NCBI GenBank assembly: GCA_035293985.1
Contig: DATGLS010000054.1
Span: forward strand, 62,001-126,000
DNA: 64,000 nucleotides
Origin: JAVDCA01 sp035293985
GTDB lineage: Bacteria; Pseudomonadota; Alphaproteobacteria; Rhizobiales; Xanthobacteraceae
Reading direction: 5' to 3'
Below, in pieces: positions 18,287 to 27,099 of this stretch (its first letter is position 1; every line of letters begins with the position of its first letter). A program made the translations under genes and the position numbers. Under the pieces are notes generated by a model, which was not told where the DNA came from, did not search any database, and worked only from the letters and a program-made list of their open reading frames with translations.

Positions 18287-18314
18287 AAGGGCCGCCGGGC
18301 GACCGGCGGCCCTT
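18287..18314 (+). terminator. Probable intrinsic terminator after slipin
   Basis: AAGGGCCGCCGG and its inverse form a 12-bp stem with a GCGA loop, 30 bases after the slipin stop. The T-run is short (TT), so efficiency is uncertain. Confidence 0.6.
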
Positions 18315-18473
18315 CGATTGTCAAAGCACGCCGGCGTAGATTGCTCGGTCCGATGTCGAGGCCGAAATCTGCGATCACGGCCCATTCGCGCGCGTCGAGC
18401 TGAGCTTGTATGACCTCTCGTCGAGGGAGGGAAGATGATCGAGAAGTCGCTCCGCGCAAGAATCGACTCTTGA

Positions 18474-19283
18474 TTACGACTTCAACCTTTCGATCAGCGC
18501 CATTGCGCCGGCGGGTGCGCGCACCTTCCCTTCATGGATGAAATAGGCGAACACGTCGCGCGGCGTCTTCTTGAGCTTGTGCGCCGTGTCGACGCGCTCG
18601 AGGTCGTCGGGCGCGCCGCCTTCGGCCCACAGGCGCACGCGCTTCGCCCAGGCGTCGAGCGCCTTCGGCGGATACGCGGTCGGGATGTCGTCCTCGCCCT
18701 TCTGCAGGCGGGCATAGACGAAATCGCTGGTCACGTCGGCGATGCCCGGATAGATGGCGTGCTCGGCGTAGACGACCGCGACATTGAATTCGCGGATCAG
18801 CTTGATGAATTCGGGCGAGCGGAAGCTGTCGTGGCGCACCTCGACGACGTGCCGCAGCTTGAGGCCGTCGGCCTCGGCGGGCAGCAGCTCGAGAAAGCCG
18901 CCGAAGTCGGGGGCGTCGAACTTCTTGAAGGGCGAGAACTGCCACAACAGCGGGCCGAGCCGGTCGCCGAGCTCGGTCACGCCCGAGCCGAGGAAGCGTT
19001 TGACCGAGTCGCCCCCCTCGCGCAGGACGCGGCGGTTGGTGGAAAAGCGCGATGCCTTGACCGAGAACTTGAACCCGTCCGGCACCGACGCCGCCCATTT
19101 TCGGAAGCTCTCCGGCTTCTGCGAGCCGTAATAGGTGGCGTTGATCTCGATCGCGGTCAGATGCTGCCCGGCATATTCGAGCTCCTTCGCCTGCGGCAGC
19201 CCTTTGGGATAGAACACCCCGCGCCACGGCGGGAAATTCCAGCCGCCGATGCCGGTATAGATATGGCCCTGCTTGTCTGTCAT
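18474..19283 (-). CDS. DUF72 family protein
   Basis: The 269-residue product starts near GIGGWNFPPWRGVFYP and contains YAGQHLTAIEINATYYGSQ, FSVKASRF and LLWQFSPFKKFD. These are the conserved blocks of DUF72, a TIM-barrel family of unknown activity. The full family length is present. It is convergent with slipin. An inverted repeat at 19339-19374 lies upstream and could be an operator. Confidence 0.9.
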   Translation of the reverse strand: MTDKQGHIYTGIGGWNFPPWRGVFYPKGLPQAKELEYAGQHLTAIEINATYYGSQKPESFRKWAASVPDGFKFSVKASRFSTNRRVLREGGDSVKRFLGSGVTELGDRLGPLLWQFSPFKKFDAPDFGGFLELLPAEADGLKLRHVVEVRHDSFRSPEFIKLIREFNVAVVYAEHAIYPGIADVTSDFVYARLQKGEDDIPTAYPPKALDAWAKRVRLWAEGGAPDDLERVDTAHKLKKTPRDVFAYFIHEGKVRAPAGAMALIERLKS

Positions 19284-19338
19284 CGATTTGTCGCCGGCGC
19301 GCCTTGTAAACGTCGCGATCCTCGCCTATCTAAGTGAC

Positions 19339-19374
19339 CATAGCGCTGTCGAGTGGAAACGTTCCAGCGCTATG
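19339..19374. promoter_or_regulatory. Inverted repeat upstream of the DUF72 gene
   Basis: CATAGCGCTG and its exact inverse CAGCGCTATG are separated by 16 bases. There is no T-run. The position 56 bases upstream of the DUF72 start fits a protein-binding site; this is inference. Confidence 0.4.
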
Positions 19375-19585
19375 TGACGACCACGAGACGATCGGCGACG
19401 CCGGATGTACGCGCGCCTGTTGTTCGTGGTCGTTGGCATTTCTGGGCCCCCCTTAGCGAAGGTCGCGCTCATCGAAACCCCCCTCATGGTGAGTAGCGCG
19501 GCCGCCCTTGCGGGCGCGCGCTCCGAACCATGTGGCGGCCCGTGTGGCGCGCTTTTCGTCTCCCGAGCTGCCGCGAACGTTCAAC
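19375..19585. other. Intergenic stretch without recognised gene
   Basis: The region between the inverted repeat and the groEL terminator contains a repeat-like block (GCGCGCTCCGAACCATGTGGCGGCC) related to the dispersed elements elsewhere. Nothing else is recognised. Confidence 0.4.
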
Positions 19586-19614
19586 GAAAAAGGCCCGGGC
19601 TTTCGCCCGGGCCT
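19586..19614 (-). terminator. Intrinsic terminator of groESL
   Basis: On the minus strand a 10-bp GC stem (AGGCCCGGGC) with GAAA loop is followed by TTTTCGTTG. It lies 29 bases after the groEL stop. Confidence 0.85.
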
Positions 19615-19642
19615 CGTTGTTTGCGATCAGGCTTTGCGCCGA

Positions 19643-21274
<1,632 letters not shown>

Positions 21275-21310
21275 ATCAATTCACTCCGTAGCTTGTGCGA
21301 TTGATCCGCC

Positions 21311-21625
21311 TCAGGCGGCCTTTTTCTTCGCGACCTCGGCGTCGAGGACGCCCATGATGTCGCTCTCTTTCATGATGAGGTAGTCGACCCCGTCGATCTT
21401 GACCTCGGTGCCCGACCACTTGCCGAACAGCACGCGGTCGCCGATCCTGACATCGATCGGGATCAGCTTACCGCTTTCGTCGCGCCCACCCGGCCCGACT
21501 GAGATGACCTCGCCCTGCGACGGCTTCTCCTTGGCGGTGTCGGGAATGATGATGCCGCCAGCGGTCTTCTCCTCGGCGTCGATGCGCTTGACGACGACAC
21601 GGTCGTGAAGCGGACGGAACTTCAT
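21311..21625 (-). CDS. groS: Co-chaperonin GroES (10 kDa)
   Basis: The 104-residue product begins MKFRPLHDRVVVKRIDAEEK and carries the mobile loop KTAGGIIIPDTAKEKPSQG and the end YLIMKESDIMGVLD. It caps the GroEL ring. The start at 21625 is fixed by homology and by AAGGAGG nearby upstream; the longer frame to 21763 would run through the CIRCE region. It is the first gene of the operon. Confidence 0.99.
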   Translation of the reverse strand: MKFRPLHDRVVVKRIDAEEKTAGGIIIPDTAKEKPSQGEVISVGPGGRDESGKLIPIDVRIGDRVLFGKWSGTEVKIDGVDYLIMKESDIMGVLDAEVAKKKAA

Positions 21626-21753
21626 GATGTCCTCCTTACGTGCTGATTTGACGAGAGTATCTTCAGAAACCGCGGCCCAGCAGACCCCTCTGCTCGGCCG
21701 CTTGCGCGCCACATAAGTGGCGCCGCAAAAAGCCGCAAGACGGCTCCGAAAAT

Positions 21754-21783
21754 TTTTTAGCACTCATCTGGACGGAGTGCCAA
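21754..21783 (-). promoter_or_regulatory. CIRCE operator and overlapping promoter of groESL
   Basis: TTAGCACTC and GAGTGCCAA are separated by nine bases at 21757-21783, one mismatch from the CIRCE consensus bound by the repressor HrcA. On the minus strand TTGGCA and TAAAAA, 18 bases apart, could be the -35 and -10 boxes. The operator covers that promoter, which fits heat-induced release of repression. Confidence 0.92.
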
Positions 21784-22052
21784 CAACGGTCGGCCGAATG
21801 GTTAACTGCCATTAGTTCCGGGTTTCACAAGGTTTTTAGTCCTGGAACGGCGGTGCCGCGGTGCTGGTTGGGACCATGCGGTTTCCCTCTCGGATGCCGC
21901 GGCCTGAAGGGTGAAAAGTGCCGCCAGGGTGCTTGTTAGCAGACCGTCATAACTGCTGCTAGCGCCTTGATTCTCAACACTTTATTCAACTTTTGGGCTT
22001 GCAATGAATCGTCCCTGCGATTCAACTTCGCGCATGGGGCATGGAGGGCAGA

Positions 22053-22334
22053 ATGACCTCACACGGCGTATCGGAAGACTTCCTCAAACAGGTGAACGGC
22101 TACGGCCTCACCACGGCACACATCCTCTACCGGCTGCCGGACCACCCACGCTTCCTGCAGACCTATGTGTGGCAAGACTACGATCTTTGCCCGCATTTCC
22201 CGGCGCTCTTCAAGTTCCTCGGATTCTGGCAGAAGAAGCTCGAGGGGCCGTTGCACTCGGTGAGCGTTGCGCACTGCGACCTGGTGAAGCCGGTGGAATT
22301 CAACACGGTCAACGGCGTCTTCATGTTGAATTGA
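22053..22334 (+). CDS. usg: Usg family protein
   Basis: The 93-residue product reads FLKQVNGYGLTTAHILYRLPDHPRFLQTYVWQDYDLCPHFP, then FLGFWQKKLEGPLHSV, which is the alphaproteobacterial Usg family. In Caulobacter, usg lies beside trp genes; its function is not known. The ATG at 22053 is preferred over 22041 because GGAGGG lies just upstream of it. It stands alone downstream of the groES promoter region, on the other strand. Confidence 0.85.
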   Translation: MTSHGVSEDFLKQVNGYGLTTAHILYRLPDHPRFLQTYVWQDYDLCPHFPALFKFLGFWQKKLEGPLHSVSVAHCDLVKPVEFNTVNGVFMLN

Positions 22335-22385
22335 TGATGATTTCGCCCGTCGCGGCCCCTAGATTGGGCAGGACGGAGACATCCG

Positions 22386-22649
22386 ATGACCAAGCGCGCG
22401 GTCGACCTTTCGCTCGGCGAGCTGGCCGCCCTGGGCGCCAAGGCGGCGCGCACGGCGGCGCAGGAAACGCAGCGCGCCGGCCACGCGATCACCGGGCTGA
22501 TCACGGTCTATGACGAGGCGCAGCCTCAATCGGTTCTCGCGCAGCTGCATTCGTCCGGCACCGTGACGCTGGTGCGCGCCGCCGATGACGTCGGCGCGCC
22601 AGACCCTGCGGACGGCGCTCGAGCCAAGCCGAACAAGGCGGCCGATTGA
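22386..22649 (+). CDS. Small protein upstream of zeta-like kinase, possible antitoxin
   Basis: The 87-residue product (AVDLSLGELAALGAKAARTAAQ...AGHAITGLITVYDEAQPQSVL) is alanine-rich and probably helical in its first half. It matches no family I can name. Its stop overlaps the TTG start of the next gene, so the two are translated together. The arrangement small gene, then zeta-like P-loop kinase fits a toxin-antitoxin pair, but this is inference from context only. Confidence 0.6.
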   Translation: MTKRAVDLSLGELAALGAKAARTAAQETQRAGHAITGLITVYDEAQPQSVLAQLHSSGTVTLVRAADDVGAPDPADGARAKPNKAAD

Positions 22650-23347
22650 CGGACCCACCATTTCTCCTGGTGATCGGCGGCCCGAACGGGTCGGGCAGGA
22701 CCACTCTCACCAGGACGCTGCGCGACGCCGGGATCGATTTCGGCGTCTACGTCAATCCGGACGACATCGCGCAGACCCTCGATCTGCCCGAGCCGCAACG
22801 CACCAGACAGGCGCAGCTGATCGCCGATTTCAAGCGCGCCACATGTCTGCAGCGACGCGAGAGCTTCAGCTTCGAAACAGTGCTGTCGCATCCGAGCGAG
22901 ATCGCCGCAATGGTCGACGCCCATCGTGCCGGCTACGAGCTCACGCTCTACTTCGTCGCGACGGCCGACCCCGAGATCAACGTGCGGCGCGTCGAAAACC
23001 GCGTTGCCAAGGGCGGGCACGACGTCCCGCACGATCGCATCCGGGCGCGATATGCGCGCTCGCTTGGCTTGCTCGCCGGCGCAGCGCTCGTCGCCCAACG
23101 TACCGTCGTCTTCGACAATAGCGCGCTCGTCGGGAACTCGCCGCACGCGTCCGTCGTCAATACCAAGAGCGGCCTGCGGCCGGTTGCCGAGGTCAACCGC
23201 ACGGACGATCACGTCGACATTCGGCTCGAGAACGACGTGCCCGAGTGGGTGCTCGTCGCGCTGGTGGAAGGAATCGACGATATCATCCGTCGGTCCGAAG
23301 GGCGCGTGACGGCGGCATTGCTGCAGAGCGAGGGGTTGCTCGACTGA
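22646..23347 (+). CDS. Zeta toxin-like P-loop kinase (COG4185 type)
   Basis: The start is TTG at 22646. The 233-residue product begins with a P-loop GGPNGSGRTTLTR, then VNPDDIAQ, FSFETVLSH near residue 72 and the RVENRVAKGGHDVPHDRIRARYARSL block near residue 114. These are the motifs of predicted zeta-type kinases. Epsilon-zeta toxins phosphorylate UDP-N-acetylglucosamine; chromosomal COG4185 proteins are less well known. The C-terminus carries an extra region of about 60 residues. Confidence 0.85.
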   Translation: MTDPPFLLVIGGPNGSGRTTLTRTLRDAGIDFGVYVNPDDIAQTLDLPEPQRTRQAQLIADFKRATCLQRRESFSFETVLSHPSEIAAMVDAHRAGYELTLYFVATADPEINVRRVENRVAKGGHDVPHDRIRARYARSLGLLAGAALVAQRTVVFDNSALVGNSPHASVVNTKSGLRPVAEVNRTDDHVDIRLENDVPEWVLVALVEGIDDIIRRSEGRVTAALLQSEGLLD

Positions 23348-23451
23348 CGGGCGGATCGCATTTGTCGTATGTTTGCTGTCATCGTCCAGCCGATGCGAGC
23401 GTGCTCGCGGCGCTGGCCAAAGCCGCGCCCGGCTGAGAGCGACGAGGTACC

Positions 23452-23829
23452 ATGACGACACGCATTCATTTCGATTTCGGCACGCTCACGCTCGACGCCG
23501 AGCTGCTCGACACGCCGACCGCGAAGGCGGTTGCGGCGAAGCTGCCGATCACGTCCTCGGCGCTCACCTGGGGCGAGGAGGTCTATTTCGATGCGCCGGT
23601 CACGGTCCCGCGCGAGAAGGACGCGCGTGCCGTGGTGACGCCGGGCGAGATCGCCTACTGGCCGGAAGGGCCCGCGATCGCCATCGGCTTCGGCCGTACG
23701 CCGATCTCGAAAGGCAGCGAGACGCGGCTCGCGAGCCCGTGCAACGTGTTCGCAAAAGCGCTCGGCGACGTGAAGGCGCTCGCGGCGATACGCGCGGGGA
23801 CGCGCGTGGTGGTGACGAAGGTCGACTGA
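23452..23829 (+). CDS. Cyclophilin-like fold protein (TM1367/DUF369 type)
   Basis: The 125-residue product reads TLTLDAELLDTPTAKAVAAKLPI, then TWGEEVYFDAPV, EIAYWPEGPAIAIGFGRTPIS and SPCNVFAKALGD. This order matches the small cyclophilin-like beta-barrel family. No prolyl isomerase activity is established for the group. GAGGTACC lies upstream of the ATG. It stands alone after the kinase gene. Confidence 0.82.
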   Translation: MTTRIHFDFGTLTLDAELLDTPTAKAVAAKLPITSSALTWGEEVYFDAPVTVPREKDARAVVTPGEIAYWPEGPAIAIGFGRTPISKGSETRLASPCNVFAKALGDVKALAAIRAGTRVVVTKVD

Positions 23830-23835
23830 ATGTCC

Positions 23836-23930
23836 TTGCGAGCGAGGCGAGGCAATCTCGATCCGCAAATGCATGAGCCAGCGGATCGAGATTGCGTCGT
23901 CGCGCTACGCGCGCCTCGCAATGAGGGGGC
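23836..23930. repeat. Dispersed repeat of the CATTGCGAGG type
   Basis: TGCGAGCGAGGCGAGGCAATCTCGATCCGC is answered by GCGGATCGAGATTGCGTCG and CTCGCAATGA in inverse order. The element shares its ends with the one at 6172. It lies between convergent genes. Confidence 0.65.
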
Positions 23931-24943
23931 TACTGCTCCGGCTTGATGCCGGTCGCCTCGACGACGTGGGCGTACTTGTCGCTCTCGGCCTTGATGAAGT
24001 CGGCGAATTGATCGACCGACATCGGCACGATGTCGGCGCCCGCGTCGTCCATCTTCTTCTTGATGTCGGTCACCGCGAGGGCGTCGTTGATGGCTTTGTT
24101 GAGGGAGGCGACCACGTCACGCGGCGTGCCGTGCGGGGCGAAGAAGCCGGCCCACAGGCTGAAGTCGAAATCCTCGATGCCGGCGCCTTCCCCGACCGTC
24201 GGCACGTCCGGGGCCGTCGAAGCGCGGTGCAGGGTCGAGACCGCGAGCATCTTCATCTGACCGGCCTTGACGAACGGCAGCGCCGCCGGAAAGCCGGGGA
24301 AATAGAAGTCGACATGATTGCCGAGCAGATCGGCGAGGGCGGGACCGGCGCCCTTGTAGGGCACGTGCGTCATGTTGCCATGGCTCGCGACCTTGAGCAG
24401 CTCGCCGGCGAAATGGCCGGGCGTGCCGGTGCCGGCGGAGGCGAACAGGAGGCCCTTCGGGCTCCGGGCCGCCTTGAGCAACTCCGGCACGGTCGAATAG
24501 GGCGCGCTCTTCGGCACGACGAGCGCGAGCGGCACGACGCCGCCGAGCGCGACCGGGGCAAGATCGCGCATGACGTCGAGGCCGCTGTTGAGGAACGACG
24601 GGTTGATGGCGATCTCGGGCGTTTGCCCAAGCAAAATGGTGTAGCCGTCCGGCGCCGCCTTCGCGACGTATTGCGCGGCGATGAGCCCGCTCGCGCCGCC
24701 GCGGTTCTCCACTACGACAGGGCGGCTGAATTTCTCGCTCAGCTTGGCGCCGACGAGGCGCGCGATGAAGTCACCGGTGCCGCCCGGCGCGTAGCCGACC
24801 ACGAGCGTGATGGTGCGGGCCGGGTAGGGCTGGGCGCTTGCCGCGAGGGGCGTGAGTGCAATTGCCGCCGCGACCAGCGCCAAGCGAGCGGCGAGTACCG
24901 AATGGCGAATAGGGCAAGCCGGTCGCACGTCCACGTCTCTCAC
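23930..24943 (-). CDS. Bug family substrate-binding protein (tripartite tricarboxylate transporter type)
   Basis: The 337-residue product has a signal peptide ending near ASAQPYP at about residue 40, then RTITLVVGYAPGGTGDFIARLVG, the ligand-site signature of Bug proteins. ASAGTGTPGHFAGELLK and VPYKGAGPALADLLG are two more family blocks. It captures a carboxylate or related small molecule in the periplasm. No TctA/TctB membrane genes are near, as is common for orphan Bug proteins. Signal-peptide residues about 11-20 are encoded by a heptamer-type repeat. Confidence 0.92.
   Translation of the reverse strand: MRDVDVRPACPIRHSVLAARLALVAAAIALTPLAASAQPYPARTITLVVGYAPGGTGDFIARLVGAKLSEKFSRPVVVENRGGASGLIAAQYVAKAAPDGYTILLGQTPEIAINPSFLNSGLDVMRDLAPVALGGVVPLALVVPKSAPYSTVPELLKAARSPKGLLFASAGTGTPGHFAGELLKVASHGNMTHVPYKGAGPALADLLGNHVDFYFPGFPAALPFVKAGQMKMLAVSTLHRASTAPDVPTVGEGAGIEDFDFSLWAGFFAPHGTPRDVVASLNKAINDALAVTDIKKKMDDAGADIVPMSVDQFADFIKAESDKYAHVVEATGIKPEQ
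24883..24917. repeat. Heptamer-type repeat inside the Bug signal-peptide region
   Basis: GCGGCGAGTACCGAATGGCGAATAGGGC belongs to the GCGAATA/GCGAGTA heptamer family of 9146, 30612 and 31546. It is in frame in the 5' end of the Bug gene. Confidence 0.5.
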
Positions 24944-24959
24944 CCCTCGTCCTTCTTTC

Positions 24960-25721
24960 CTACCCCCGCCCGACGAACGGCATCTGGTTCGCCATCACGG
25001 TCATGAACAGCACGTTGGTGTCGAGCGGCAGGCTCGCCATGTAGACGATGGCGTTGCCGACATGGTCGGCATCCATGCGCGCCTCCTGCTTCATGCTGCC
25101 GTCCGGCTGCATCACGCCGGCGCCCTGCACCATGCGGTCGGTGAGCGGGGTCGCCGCATTGCCGATGTCGATCTGACCGCAGCAGATGTCGTATTGCCGG
25201 CCGTCGAGCGCGGTCTGCTTGGTGAGGCCCGAAATGGCGTGCTTGGTCGACGTGTAGGCGGCGGCGAGGGGGCGCGGCGTGTGCGCCGAGATAGAGCCGT
25301 TGTTGATGATGCGCCCGCCGCGCGGCGACTGGTTCTTCATCATGCGGAAGGCTTCCTGCGTGCACACGAAGGGGCCGGTGAGATTGGTGTCGACCACCTT
25401 CTTCCACGTCTCGATCGGCAGGTCCTCGAGCGGTACCGCGGGCGCGCCGATGCCGGCATTGTTGAAGAGCACGTCGAGCCGCCCGTAGGCCTCCTTCGCC
25501 TTGGCGAACAGGGCCTTGATCGAGGTGGGATCGGAGACGTCGGTCGGCACCACGAGGCTCGTGCCGTTGGTCGCCTTGCCCTCCTGGGCGACCTCGTCGA
25601 GCTTGTCCTTGCGCCGCCCGGCGAGCACGACCGCGTAGCCGACCTTCATCAAGGCGAGCGCCGCCGCGCGGCCCACGCCCGTGCCGGCGCCGGTGACGAT
25701 CGCAATCTTCTGTCCGCTCAT
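24960..25721 (-). CDS. SDR family oxidoreductase
   Basis: The 253-residue product has the NAD(P)-binding TGAGTGVGRAAAL near residue 11, NNAGIG near residue 89, NNGSIS with the catalytic serine, and YTSTK with the catalytic Tyr and Lys near residue 161. It is a classical short-chain dehydrogenase of usual length. Substrate and cofactor preference are not evident; ARG-like RRKDK after the second strand suggests NADP. It shares a strand with the Bug gene 16 bases further and may be co-transcribed with it. Confidence 0.93.
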   Translation of the reverse strand: MSGQKIAIVTGAGTGVGRAAALALMKVGYAVVLAGRRKDKLDEVAQEGKATNGTSLVVPTDVSDPTSIKALFAKAKEAYGRLDVLFNNAGIGAPAVPLEDLPIETWKKVVDTNLTGPFVCTQEAFRMMKNQSPRGGRIINNGSISAHTPRPLAAAYTSTKHAISGLTKQTALDGRQYDICCGQIDIGNAATPLTDRMVQGAGVMQPDGSMKQEARMDADHVGNAIVYMASLPLDTNVLFMTVMANQMPFVGRG

Positions 25722-25793
25722 TGATCAAGCCTCGTCTCGCGCGCGATCCGCGCCGTCGCGGCCGCGTCCCATGAGCGGCAAGCTTTCCATAAT

Positions 25794-26153
25794 TCAGGCC
25801 CGAGGGGAACGGCCCGCCTTGCTGCCGCGCGGCCCACCTTTGTTGGCGAGTCCCCACTTGGCGAGTGCGACGAGGGCGGGTCTCAGTGTCGCGCCATGTG
25901 TCGTGAACGAGTACTCGGTCGCGTGCACGCCGCCGTCGAGGAATTCCCGCCGCTTCACGATGCCGTCCCCCTCGAGCTGGCGCAGGTGGGTCGAAAGTAC
26001 CTTTTCGGAGATTCCCGAAAGGACCCGCTTGAGGTCGCTGAAGCGGCGCGGACCTTCGTTGAGCTCGCACAAAATCCCCGGCTTCCATTTGCCCGCGATA
26101 ACGTCGATCGCGACGTTGACCGGACAAAAGTATCGACGTGGCGGCGCGCTCAT
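25794..26153 (-). CDS. HxlR family winged-helix transcriptional regulator
   Basis: From the ATG at 26153 the product is 119 residues. CPVNVAIDVIAGKWKPGILCEL is followed by FSDLKRVLSGISEKVLSTHLRQLEGDGIVKRRE, the HxlR winged helix. The single cysteine near the start of the domain is common in redox- or aldehyde-sensing members. The start is chosen for family length and a GGAG upstream; 26222 is an alternative. It lies next to the SDR gene on the same strand and may regulate it. Confidence 0.88.
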   Translation of the reverse strand: MSAPPRRYFCPVNVAIDVIAGKWKPGILCELNEGPRRFSDLKRVLSGISEKVLSTHLRQLEGDGIVKRREFLDGGVHATEYSFTTHGATLRPALVALAKWGLANKGGPRGSKAGRSPRA

Positions 26154-26423
26154 GCTCGCGTGCTCCGATTCGCATCGTGGGTCGAAACTGACACGAATGT
26201 CAGGTTTATCGCTACTGGTCATGACATCCGCGCGATCATACCGGCGGCAGCGATTTCGCGCGACCACTTACCGACCAGTAAGTCATTGCCAATCGAATTT
26301 CGATACAGCATTTTTTGCGCACGCGGGTCGACCTCGGCCCGCGTCGCTCATTCCCTCGCGTGTCCCTCCGCAAAACCTGAGCTCGGGCACGCTGCTGCCG
26401 GTCGAACCGCCGCGGGTGAAACG

Positions 26424-27002
26424 ATGCTTCGACGCGTTACTTATCTTGTTGCATTGTGCCTGATCGTCGCCGCGGCCGGTTCAATAACCGAAAAAACCCG
26501 GGCGCAATCGAGCGACCGCGCTGCGGGTCTCGCGGCCTACGCTCGTATCGCTTCGGTTCTGATGAGTCCGCGCTGCATGAACTGTCACCCGCGCGGCGAG
26601 CGACCGCGACAAGGCGACGACCGGCACGTCCATCTGCAGAACGTTCAGCGCGGCCCGGATGATCGCGGCATGGCGGTGATGCGGTGCACGCAATGCCATC
26701 AGGAGCACAACAACGACATGGCGGGCGTCCCCGGGGCGCCGAACTGGCACGTCGCTCCCCGCTCGATGGCGTGGGAGGGCCTCACCGCCGGCGAGATTTG
26801 CCGCCGGGTGCTCGACAAGCAGCGCAACGGCGGCCGCAGCATCGCTGATCTCGTCGAGCACTTTAAGACGGATGAGCTGGTGCTGTGGGGATTTTCCCCG
26901 GGCGTCGGACGCGCACGGCCGCCGTTGACCAGGGATGAATTTGAAAAAGCGGTCGAAATCTGGGCCAAGGCCGGCGCCCCGTGTCCGCCGGACAAATCGT
27001 GA
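26424..27002 (+). CDS. Di-haem c-type cytochrome-like protein of an isoquinoline-oxidoreductase-type cluster
   Basis: The 192-residue product has a signal peptide ending near TRAQS. Two haem-binding motifs, CMNCH and CTQCH, lie near residues 51 and 92. The rest (GAPNWHVAPRSMAWEGLTAGEICRRVLD) is typical of proteins annotated as an isoquinoline 1-oxidoreductase subunit. It probably passes electrons in the periplasm from the molybdenum enzyme encoded next. The next gene begins about 100 bases downstream in the same direction. Confidence 0.85.
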   Translation: MLRRVTYLVALCLIVAAAGSITEKTRAQSSDRAAGLAAYARIASVLMSPRCMNCHPRGERPRQGDDRHVHLQNVQRGPDDRGMAVMRCTQCHQEHNNDMAGVPGAPNWHVAPRSMAWEGLTAGEICRRVLDKQRNGGRSIADLVEHFKTDELVLWGFSPGVGRARPPLTRDEFEKAVEIWAKAGAPCPPDKS

Positions 27003-27099
27003 CGCGGTCGACGCGGGGGATCTTTGCGGCGCCCACGTGGCGCACAAGGATCGCTGCCACATCATGTCGAGGTACCTCGAATGAGGAATGAGGTCTGCC

